Below are positions 55,752 to 64,000 of a stretch of DNA of 64,000 nucleotides, piece by piece. The notes beneath the pieces are model-generated. The model saw only the letters and a program-made list of their open reading frames with translations. It was not told where the DNA came from and ran no database searches. The stretch's first letter is position 1. Each line of letters opens with the position of its first letter. This DNA comes from Stieleria tagensis (GTDB lineage Bacteria; Planctomycetota; Planctomycetia; Pirellulales; Pirellulaceae). The position numbers and the translations under genes are program-made. Location of the stretch: positions 62,001 through 126,000 of the forward strand of contig NZ_JAMYFE010000030.1 of NCBI RefSeq assembly GCF_024129865.1, in the 5' to 3' direction.

Positions 55752-57614
55752 ATGTCATTGGATATTCGTTGTTGTCTTGGCCGAACCATTGTCTTGGGTT
55801 CACTGAGTGTGGCCGGCTACTTGCTTGTCAGTGGCCCGACTTTTGCCGCCAATGAGATTCCGCTCGGAACACCGGTCGACAGCAAGGTCACGTCGGTGAC
55901 GGTGTTTCGACAGCAAGCCAACGTGACGCGGGAGTTGAAATTGAATCCCGATCCCGATCTGCAAACCATTCACATCAGCGGTCTGCCACCGACGTATCGT
56001 GACCGTTCGCTGCAATGGGAATCCGATTCGTCGATCAGCGTGCATTCGTTGCAAGTGGTTCCCCACCGGCCTGAACAAAGCTCGGACCAGCCTGATCCGC
56101 GACAGCAGAAACGACAATCTGAAATGACTGCGATGCAAGACGCGGCGCACAAAGTGGCGGTCATCGAGCAAGACTTGGAAACACTCGAACGATTGGTGAC
56201 CTTCTCGAGTGAAAAAACAAATCAAAGCTTGAATCAATCCAAGCTGGACGTCGCCACTATCACCGAATTATCAGACTTTGTGATGCAGCGACGGCGCAAG
56301 TTGGCAGAGGAACTGCATCTCGCACGCCGGGATTTACAGCAAACTCAACAGCGGCAACAACAGCAATTTGAGCAAACCGAATCGCTGCAAGAATCCGCTA
56401 CACGCCCAACGTTTGATGCCGTTTTGAGCGTGACGGCCCCCCGGGGCGGACGCCTGCGTGTCAGCTACTGGGTGGATGACGTGTCCTGGGAACCTCGCTA
56501 CACAGTACAGGCCACCTCGGATCCAGCAGGGCAAGACAAGTTTGACGTTCAACTTCAAGGCGTCGTGTCGCAGCACAGTGGAGAAGATTGGCAAGACGTT
56601 CAATTGTCGTTCTGTACCGGCGTGCCGAATCTGCAAGCAGCCAGTCCGCTTTTGGTCCCATTGCGGGTGACGACAGCGCATTCCAGTGCTGCAACAACCG
56701 AACAATCAATCGATTTCAATCCTTTGTCTGCGCCTTTTGACGCACTGCCGGGTTGGGAAGATGCGGCACTGTGGCAGCGCAACGTCGCACTCAACACACA
56801 GGCAGCCGCTCGTCAGGTGTCAGAGATCAACCAGCGACAGGGTGTGCAACGCGAAATGGCCGACGATGCCATCAGCAATCTGGCCGACGAGACCTACCAA
56901 GTGCCCGGGCGGCTGCGGATCGCCGATCAATCCGAGCAACAGACGGTCATGATTTTTCATACCCAGATGTCGAGCCCGATCTACCGAGTGGTCACGCCAC
57001 TGCTAAGCAGCTTTGCCCATCGCGAAGCCGTGCTCGAAAATCAGACGGGGCAAAGTTTGGTCGGTGGCGAAGCAATGGTTTTTCTGGATGGTCAGTTCGT
57101 TGGCCAGACCACACTGCCACCGACAGCGGCTGGGGGAGAATTGACGGTCGGTTTAGGAGCCGATCGGCAAGTGCGAACACGCCGGGAGTTGTTGAACCGA
57201 GAAGAAGCGATTCAGGGTGGCAACCGGCTGACCAAGCTTTCCTACCGTTTGGTCGTGTCGAATTACAACGCAACCGAAATTGCGATCCGGTTGTATGACC
57301 GTGTCCCCATCTCGGATGACTCGGCGGCGGTGAATGTGATTGCCGACGGGAATTCACTCGGACCGCTTTCCGATGATGCCAAGTACCTGCGAATGCGGCG
57401 GCCGACCGGAATCTTGCGCTGGGATCTGACCGTTCCCGCCAAACGCTTCGGCAGTGATGCCTATGACCACGACTATCACTACACGGTGGAATCCGATCGC
57501 ACGCAGCCAATCGTCAGCAACGATGTGCAGCAGCAAATTCAAGACGGACTTCGTTTTGATCGCAGTGGTGGCGGCGGAATGGGAGGCGGCATGGGCGGCG
57601 GGGGAGCGTTTTAA
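55752..57614 (+). CDS. DUF4139 (mucoidy inhibitor MuiA-like) protein
   Basis: A 620-residue exported protein; ATG 55752 follows a TAGGTG at a suitable distance, with an in-frame GTG at 55743 as alternative. After the signal peptide a DUF4140-type N-terminus appears (KVTSVTVFRQQANVTREL). A coiled-coil segment follows at about 130-215, rich in Gln (LQQTQQRQQQQFEQTESLQ). The DUF4139 beta-rich region contains VSYWVDDVSWEPRYTVQA, SQHSGEDWQDVQLSFCTG and LRWDLTVPAKRFG. The C-terminus is Gly/Met-rich (GGGMGGGMGGGG). The family is widespread and linked by name to mucoidy inhibition in other bacteria, but its mechanism is unclear. It ends one base before the stop of the converging sulfatase. Confidence 0.88.
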   Translation: MSLDIRCCLGRTIVLGSLSVAGYLLVSGPTFAANEIPLGTPVDSKVTSVTVFRQQANVTRELKLNPDPDLQTIHISGLPPTYRDRSLQWESDSSISVHSLQVVPHRPEQSSDQPDPRQQKRQSEMTAMQDAAHKVAVIEQDLETLERLVTFSSEKTNQSLNQSKLDVATITELSDFVMQRRRKLAEELHLARRDLQQTQQRQQQQFEQTESLQESATRPTFDAVLSVTAPRGGRLRVSYWVDDVSWEPRYTVQATSDPAGQDKFDVQLQGVVSQHSGEDWQDVQLSFCTGVPNLQAASPLLVPLRVTTAHSSAATTEQSIDFNPLSAPFDALPGWEDAALWQRNVALNTQAAARQVSEINQRQGVQREMADDAISNLADETYQVPGRLRIADQSEQQTVMIFHTQMSSPIYRVVTPLLSSFAHREAVLENQTGQSLVGGEAMVFLDGQFVGQTTLPPTAAGGELTVGLGADRQVRTRRELLNREEAIQGGNRLTKLSYRLVVSNYNATEIAIRLYDRVPISDDSAAVNVIADGNSLGPLSDDAKYLRMRRPTGILRWDLTVPAKRFGSDAYDHDYHYTVESDRTQPIVSNDVQQQIQDGLRFDRSGGGGMGGGMGGGGAF

Positions 57615-57615
57615 A

Positions 57616-59019
<1,404 letters not shown>

Positions 59020-59312
59020 GGCGGGGCAGCTCAAGTCTCGTGGGTCGGCAGAGGGGTTGGGAACGTTGCATGATATTGCATGGGGGCAACGCCCGTTGGC
59101 TGTCATCGAAAACGCTAACTTCCAAACGCAGTCGGTTCGGCCCAACGCACACAGGGCTGCAACCAGACGGCCCGACAGACGGGGGCGAAATGATTTTTTA
59201 CGCGGTATTCTCCTCGATCCCTCGTCTAGATTACGGCATGCGTTTTGCTCTGAATTTTCGTCAAACGAACTCTGAAATCACAAACAGGTATCGATCAGTT
59301 GAGTGGGTTTGA

Positions 59313-59921
59313 ATGCTGTCAATAATCAAGCCATCGGCGGCAACCGTTGCCAAGTTTTTAGCGCGGCAATCCAAGCTGGATTTCAATTACCCTGACGTGG
59401 GACGCACGTCCGGCGGATTTCCGCGCGGCTATGACTACGATCGCTTTGAAGTTGAACTCGGGCGCGGGGAACAATGTTTCCAAGCCGCGCGCTCTGCGAT
59501 GCAGTCGTGGCAGCACTTTCGTGTCGGTTGGGTGGAAGCCGTGCCATCAACGACGGCGATTGTGGCTGGAAACGACATCGCCATTCGAGCCAACGTGATG
59601 GGATTGTGGGCCTTGGCGGCGTGCCGGATTATCGACGTCATCGACGAATGCTCGTCGAGCGACTGCCGATTTGGTTATTCATTTGGAACGTTGCCGGCGC
59701 ACCCCGAGCAAGGCGAAGAACGTTTCCAGCTGGTGCGATTTGCCGACGACCGCGTGCGTTACCGGGTGACCGCATTCTTTCGCCCCAATCAATTGACCGC
59801 ACGTTTGGCATGGTCTTACTTTCGAAATCGATTCAACCAGTTCCGTCGACAATCGGCCGCCGTGATGATCGATCTCGCTCAGCCAAGCACCGCTCAGAAA
59901 CGAGCGTCGCCCGCCGCCTAA
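59313..59921 (+). CDS. DUF1990 family protein
   Basis: A 202-residue soluble protein from ATG 59313. It matches the DUF1990 pattern: FLARQSKLDFNYPDVGRTSG near the N-terminus, then FQAARSAMQSWQHFRVGWVE, SFGTLPAHPEQGEERF and FFRPNQLTARLAWSYFR. No signal peptide or membrane segment is present. The family is common in bacteria and plants and lacks a described activity; it is structurally related to lipid-binding START-like folds by some classifications, which I cannot verify here. Converges with the LRR-like gene; a hairpin between them (59958-59984) is a likely terminator. Confidence 0.88.
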   Translation: MLSIIKPSAATVAKFLARQSKLDFNYPDVGRTSGGFPRGYDYDRFEVELGRGEQCFQAARSAMQSWQHFRVGWVEAVPSTTAIVAGNDIAIRANVMGLWALAACRIIDVIDECSSSDCRFGYSFGTLPAHPEQGEERFQLVRFADDRVRYRVTAFFRPNQLTARLAWSYFRNRFNQFRRQSAAVMIDLAQPSTAQKRASPAA

Positions 59922-59957
59922 ACCGGATGATTCATCAGCCGTTGATAGGTAGCTAGC

Positions 59958-59984
59958 GGTGCGTCATTTAAATCTGGACGCACC
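59958..59984. terminator. Hairpin between converging genes
   Basis: GGTGCGTC (59958-59965) and GACGCACC (59977-59984) are perfectly complementary and enclose an 11-base AT-rich loop in the 69-bp gap between the DUF1990 and LRR-like stops. Position and symmetry fit a bidirectional terminator, though no T-tract follows on either strand. Confidence 0.6.
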
Positions 59985-59990
59985 AGTCGT

Positions 59991-60671
59991 TTACTTTCGC
60001 CGAGTGAGCGGTTCCCACCGGACCTTCATATCCGGCCGTAGATGACGAAGCCTCTCCGCTCCCTCGGCGGTCACCTTGCATCGCCGCAGAATGACATTTT
60101 TAAGCGATGGTTGTTTAGCCAGGTACTCGATCGACCTGTCCGAGACTCGGGTACGTGTCAGGTCAAGATGTTTTAGCAAAGGCAACGGGCCGAGCGACTG
60201 TAGACTGTTGTCGTTTAGGCGGGTGCGGTGAAAAGAGAGCCACTCGAGAGTTGGTGATGCTTTTACGTTTAGTCTGTCACCGATTGCTGTCTGGGAGATC
60301 CCCAGGCTCTGCAACCGCAATGGCAGCAACCTGGCTGCATCCTTCTCGCTGATGGTCACGTGGACCATCAGTTTCTCAATGGACGGATTGCGTTTCAGAA
60401 TTTCAAGCACCTCGTCTGTCTCTTGGGAAGCCAACGGATCTGCATAGAGGCGAATGTAGGTTGGGAACCCCTCAAATTCTGGAGCAAAACGGGCAAAGAA
60501 GTGGTCGCTTCCAGTCTCCATGTCCACGACGAAATGCATTCGCTTCAACGATTCGACATCGCGCGCGACACGCTCGTAATGGTTGATCCGATCACGAACG
60601 AACATCAAACCGATTGCGGCCAAGGCCACGACCAACAGTAGCAAGCGTGTCGAAAATTTCAGTCGTCGCAT
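59991..60671 (-). CDS. Leucine-rich-repeat-like membrane-anchored protein
   Basis: A 226-residue protein. One N-terminal transmembrane helix (LLLLVVALAAIGLMFV) anchors a soluble C-terminal part made of about five irregular LRRs of the ribonuclease-inhibitor/bacterial type: LQSLGISQTAIGDRLNVKA, LEWLSFHRTRLNDNSLQSL, LKHLDLTRTRVSDRSIEYLA and LKNVILRRCKVTAEGAERL. Such small anchored LRR proteins are frequent in planctomycetes. It probably mediates a protein contact in the periplasm or cytoplasm (orientation uncertain). It begins 52 bp before the stop of the upstream beta-lactamase-like gene on the same strand. Confidence 0.8.
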   Translation of the reverse strand: MRRLKFSTRLLLLVVALAAIGLMFVRDRINHYERVARDVESLKRMHFVVDMETGSDHFFARFAPEFEGFPTYIRLYADPLASQETDEVLEILKRNPSIEKLMVHVTISEKDAARLLPLRLQSLGISQTAIGDRLNVKASPTLEWLSFHRTRLNDNSLQSLGPLPLLKHLDLTRTRVSDRSIEYLAKQPSLKNVILRRCKVTAEGAERLRHLRPDMKVRWEPLTRRK

Positions 60672-60723
60672 CGCAAAATGGCGGTCGTTTCGCCAGACCC
60701 TCGAAAGCGGTGATTCCTGATCG

Positions 60724-62175
60724 CTAGTCGCGGATCCGTTTGGCCCGTTGTGCGGCTCCGTTCTGATGGAGTGTCAGTGCGTAAGCAGATCCTTTGGATC
60801 GAAGATGAAACTCCAGCGTGGCGTCGACCGAACGGTAAGACCATTTTGTCGGCGAATCTGCGAACACCTCCTGCGTCGGCTGGTTTGTGATCCCAACCAT
60901 CATCCGTCCGTTTTTATAGCTCACGTCGAAAATAAAAGTCGGGGCGAGCTGGTATCGGCCTACCAGACGTTCCGGAGTCACCTTCCCTGCGTCCGGTGCA
61001 TGCGTTGTAAAGAGATGATTCATCATGTCGTTGCACGCGGCAAACGATTGCGGTTGACCAGAGTTGGTGCAAACGACAGCTGCGAAGTCCGATTCGGGAA
61101 CAATCCAAATCAGTGCAAACGAGTTTGTGTTGCTTCCCGCGTGGTTCCATCCCGGACCGAGCGGAGTTTGCGCGCAAATCCAGCCGCAGGCGTACTGTTC
61201 GCCAGGGGCCGAATCGACAAGCGGCTTGTGCAGATGATCGAATGCATCGCGTGTTTTCAGCACCGGAGTCGGCTGACCGGCCAAATGCCACCGCGCGTAC
61301 TTCGCATAGTCTTCAATCGAGACGTGGATCGTTCCGCACGAGGCGTAAACCGTTGGGTTCTCCGCCCCCGGCAATCGGGGATCGATCGGCGTGCCATCGG
61401 CTTGGTGCCCCCACAACATCGGCGGTGTCAGTCGTTTGGCTGATTCCAGAGAGCGGAAATCGGCGGATTGCATTTGTAGCGGGCCGAGCACATGTTTTTT
61501 CATCAGCGATTCGTAGGATTCGCCCGCGCGCGTCTCAAGCATGGCGGCCGCAACCGCGTAACCCAAATTCGAGTACAAGAATTGACCGCGAGGATTCGTG
61601 GGCGGTTTAGGAAGCACGATCCTGAGCATTCGACGTCGTTCCAATGCAGGGGCGATCTCTTCGCGAAAGAAACTGGGCCACTCCTGTGCCGAGCTGTCGC
61701 TGATGTTGGCCGGTAAACCGCTTTGATGAGACAACAGATCGTCGAGCGTGGCAGCTTTCAGCTGCGGGTGAATATGGTCATCCGTGGCCGCCGGCCAAAC
61801 TTCGCCAATGCTTGTTGTCCAATCGATTTTCCCAGCTTCCACCAACACAGCCGCCAACGTCGCGGTCATCGATTTGGTGTTGGAAGCAATCGCAAATCGG
61901 TCCGTCAATTCAACCTTGTCTGATTGACCGCGCTTTCGATCTCCCGAGCATTCGGCTTCCACCAGCCCTTGTTTATTCACGACCGCCACTGCCATCGCCG
62001 GCACGTCATGTTTCCGCCGTAGTTCAGCGAGCTTTGCTCCTAAACGAACTTTCTGTGCCTGGTCCTGGGTTTGGGCCAGCAGAATCGACGGCGAAACGAG
62101 AGTCCACACTGCAATGAACATCAAGGCGATGTTCGACACAGCTAGTGACTCATGTAAACATTTGCGCTGGAGCAT
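60724..62175 (-). CDS. Serine hydrolase of the class C beta-lactamase/DD-peptidase family
   Basis: A 483-residue exported enzyme. The signal segment (IALMFIAVWTLVSPSILLA) is preceded by a short basic N-terminus. The SxxK nucleophile motif is Ser98-Asn-Thr-Lys101 (IASNTKSMTATL), followed by LDDLLSHQSGLPAN and a YxN-type motif in FLYSNLGYAV. No canonical KTG is obvious; the equivalent region reads WNHAGSNTNSFALI with HAGS. The C-terminal about 100 residues form an extra domain. Family members include esterases, peptidases and beta-lactamases, so antibiotic resistance should not be assumed. It is separated by 259 bp without visible genes from the upstream cytochrome gene. Confidence 0.9.
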   Translation of the reverse strand: MLQRKCLHESLAVSNIALMFIAVWTLVSPSILLAQTQDQAQKVRLGAKLAELRRKHDVPAMAVAVVNKQGLVEAECSGDRKRGQSDKVELTDRFAIASNTKSMTATLAAVLVEAGKIDWTTSIGEVWPAATDDHIHPQLKAATLDDLLSHQSGLPANISDSSAQEWPSFFREEIAPALERRRMLRIVLPKPPTNPRGQFLYSNLGYAVAAAMLETRAGESYESLMKKHVLGPLQMQSADFRSLESAKRLTPPMLWGHQADGTPIDPRLPGAENPTVYASCGTIHVSIEDYAKYARWHLAGQPTPVLKTRDAFDHLHKPLVDSAPGEQYACGWICAQTPLGPGWNHAGSNTNSFALIWIVPESDFAAVVCTNSGQPQSFAACNDMMNHLFTTHAPDAGKVTPERLVGRYQLAPTFIFDVSYKNGRMMVGITNQPTQEVFADSPTKWSYRSVDATLEFHLRSKGSAYALTLHQNGAAQRAKRIRD

Positions 62176-62434
62176 GATTTGGTTCCCATGAAATTAAAAC
62201 GTGCGCAACGATTCGTCCGACAGCACTGCCTGATGTCCCTGGAATCCGATCCAGCTGGTCTTTTGGCTTGGCGACAGCGACAAAAAGTGTAACAGGGAAA
62301 TCGTCGACCGAAATCAACGGCACGTTTATTCGCGGGAGATGGCGCAAATTTTCAGAGCAAGTTCTCCAAGGACAGAACAACCCGTGCCACTCGCTCGGCG
62401 CGTGGTGGCCAAAAGGGGCACGGGCTGATCGGCA

Positions 62435-63844
62435 CTACAGGCAGCGCAGGAAGGCGACGAGCGCCTGTTTTTCGTTGTCACCTAATTTCACTTGAGTGAC
62501 CAGGTTGAAGAATTCGACCGTGTCCTCCAGAGTCAATAGGCGACCGTCGTGGTGATACGGTGGCGAGTCTTTGATGCCACGCAAAGTGAATGTCTTAATC
62601 GGGCCGTCTGCGATGTTGTATTGCCCCTGAATTTTTTCCGGTGCATAGAACCGTTCCAAATGCAAATCGTGCATCTTGTTGTCTAGATAGAAGGGCGGTT
62701 CGTGGCATTCAGCGCAGCGACCTTTTCCGAAAAACACTTCCTGCCCTTGCAGTTCCAACTCGGTCGCTTTCTCTGGAATCAGCTTGCCGAATTCATCTAA
62801 TTTTGGCGCCAATGGAAAGTCCAGCATGTTCTGCATCTGAGCCATCATGGCAACGGCATCGGAGCGGTTAGGCAGGTGCACACCCTTTTTGGCGGCGATC
62901 ACGTGGTCACCATCAAAGTAGGCGGTGCGCTGTTCGAACTCGGTAAAGTCTTCGACGCTGCGCAACGAACGTTTCGATCCATGAATCTGCTGGTTGAACA
63001 TGCCGCGCAGGCTGACGGTGTCCAACCGAAAACGCGCCGCCTGCGGTCGCGTGTCAGGATTCAGATGGAACGCGGCATTCGTGTGCCCGTTGGTGTGGCA
63101 ATCAAGACAGGCGACTCCCAAACTGGGATCCTTCACTTTACGATCCTCCGTCTGGTTAAATTGCTGCTGTGGAAACGGCGTTAGCAGCAACCGCAAACCT
63201 TCCAGTTGGACGGGAGTCAGTTTGCCTTTCATCAAACTGTAGTAGTTCTTGATCGACAACACGTTGCCCTGCGAAACATCGCCCAGGTCGGGCCGTGTTG
63301 ACAAAAAGATAGGGGGCGGAAATTCTGGCGTCAGGTGCGTTGGCAAGTCGAAATCGACGTCAAACCGTTCCAGACTCCGTGATTCTGCGTCTTGAATCGC
63401 TTTGATCTGATCCTCCGGGAAAACCTGTCCGCCGACTGCATGCTTGGTGTGCGGAAGTGGGCGAAAACCCATCGGAAATAAATTCTTTTGCTTGATCGCC
63501 GCTGGTGTCATCTCGGCCAACTCGGTCCAAGAAAGACCATCGGGTAGTCTCACGCGGACTGCCCGCTGCACTGCTTTGCGACCGCCCGACATCATCAGTT
63601 CAGATGCGTTGTCACTCAAGTCGTAGCGAGATTCGAGCAGCCGGTTCTGCTGCTGCATCACAGATTCTTTTTGACCAGCATCCTGCATCATCGTTTCAGC
63701 GAATGGCTTTTCAATCACCACGGGCATGTACGTCTGATCCGGAAGCGATGGCGGAGTTTTCGATTGCTGAGCATTTGCGACTGAGTTCACTACAAAAAAT
63801 TGAGCGGCGGCAAAGGCACAGGCCGCGGTGAGTTTTCCTTTCAT
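62435..63844 (-). CDS. Di-heme cytochrome c peroxidase-like (MauG family) protein
   Basis: A 469-residue periplasmic protein with a signal peptide cleaved near ANAQQ. Two CxxCH heme sites are present: Cys246-Leu-Asp-Cys249-His250 and Cys377-Ala-Glu-Cys380-His381. The C-terminal TFTLRGIKDSPPYHHDGRLL, TLEDTVEFFN and VAFLRCL are typical of the di-heme peroxidase/MauG group. The about 200-residue N-terminal region before the first heme is long for a simple CcpA-type enzyme. It may reduce peroxides or oxidise another substrate, and the electron donor is not in the window. The bases 63845-64000 upstream hold no recognisable gene. Confidence 0.9.
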   Translation of the reverse strand: MKGKLTAACAFAAAQFFVVNSVANAQQSKTPPSLPDQTYMPVVIEKPFAETMMQDAGQKESVMQQQNRLLESRYDLSDNASELMMSGGRKAVQRAVRVRLPDGLSWTELAEMTPAAIKQKNLFPMGFRPLPHTKHAVGGQVFPEDQIKAIQDAESRSLERFDVDFDLPTHLTPEFPPPIFLSTRPDLGDVSQGNVLSIKNYYSLMKGKLTPVQLEGLRLLLTPFPQQQFNQTEDRKVKDPSLGVACLDCHTNGHTNAAFHLNPDTRPQAARFRLDTVSLRGMFNQQIHGSKRSLRSVEDFTEFEQRTAYFDGDHVIAAKKGVHLPNRSDAVAMMAQMQNMLDFPLAPKLDEFGKLIPEKATELELQGQEVFFGKGRCAECHEPPFYLDNKMHDLHLERFYAPEKIQGQYNIADGPIKTFTLRGIKDSPPYHHDGRLLTLEDTVEFFNLVTQVKLGDNEKQALVAFLRCL

Positions 63845-64000
63845 CGGTGAGTCCGGTTTGTGCGGGTCGTTGGTTGCTGTGAGAGACGATCGGAGTTGCT
63901 CCGATCAAGGAGGCAAACAGCATGCCAATCCGGCCTGTTATTTCAGCTATGATTTTGGTCCACGGCACGACGAATCTCGCCAGATGATTTGCCATGGGCC

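Noticed and set aside
60724-62175. Antibiotic-resistance beta-lactamase
   Set aside because: The SxxK family includes many esterases and peptidases, and no convincing KTG motif was seen; a resistance claim is not supported.

Overview
The window looks like chromosomal DNA of a marine planctomycete, most likely a Pirellulaceae/Rhodopirellula-type bacterium. The support is gene content: five type I sulfatase genes carrying six catalytic domains, a planctomycete cytochrome/DUF1587-1595-1592-1588-1585 protein with a DUF1552 partner, a DUF1800/DUF1501 pair, two DUF1559 pseudopilin-like proteins, CRTAC1 (FG-GAP/ASPIC) and TPR lipoproteins, and DUF4139. I see no rRNA, tRNA, CRISPR array, transposase or phage gene.

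Layout. 1-5.7 kb (minus): polysaccharide-degradation cluster with a two-domain sulfatase fusion, a PL7 alginate lyase, an iduronate-sulfatase-like enzyme and an alpha/beta hydrolase cut by the window edge. 6.0-7.6 kb (plus): P-domain autotransporter. 7.6-10.8 kb (minus): translationally coupled CRTAC1 and TPR lipoproteins. 11.1-16.6 kb (minus): sulfatase, DUF1552 and the DUF1592-type cytochrome protein. 16.7-21.2 kb (plus): DUF3352-like protein, DUF1800 and DUF1501. 21.3-23.0 kb (minus): beta-propeller protein and a gluzincin-like metallopeptidase. 23.1-26.9 kb (minus): TPR/FMN-binding protein overlapping a NapH-NapG-like iron-sulfur fusion. 27.0-38.8 kb: L-rhamnose locus with a divergent AraC regulator, L-rhamnose isomerase, NCS1-like permease, 65-residue membrane protein, GH78 rhamnosidase, aldehyde dehydrogenase, tandem class II aldolase and sulfatase.

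39.0-43.1 kb (minus): CheB-CheR-PAS-histidine kinase-receiver hybrid. 43.6-45.1 kb: VKOR-DsbA fusion. 45.2-49.2 kb: a divergent, probably iron-regulated unit. A 59-residue HemP gene lies on the minus strand, and a DUF1559 pseudopilin, a PepSY-TM protein and a Gly/His-rich EF-hand protein lie on the plus strand. A Fur-box-like palindrome sits between the two sides. 49.5-55.6 kb: Tat-exported TIM-barrel protein, a mosaic of palindromic repeats, a GNAT-nitrilase fusion, a DUF2306 membrane protein, a second DUF1559 protein and a secretin-N-domain-like protein. 55.7-64 kb: DUF4139 protein, sulfatase, DUF1990, an LRR-like protein, a class-C beta-lactamase-like hydrolase and a di-heme peroxidase-like cytochrome.

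Two polysaccharide stories stand out. The PL7/sulfatase/esterase cluster points to algal matrix polymers. The rhamnose locus ends in a sulfatase that overlaps the aldolase gene, which suggests use of sulfated rhamnose-rich glycans such as ulvan. The least expected finding is the Fur-box-centred hemP / pseudopilin / PepSY / EF-hand unit at 45.2-49.2 kb. Others are the two-sulfatase polypeptide, the tandem aldolase with a decayed second domain, the flavin/iron-sulfur electron-transfer pair, and a palindromic repeat family with two copies. All functional calls come from reading translated sequence and motifs; no database search was run.
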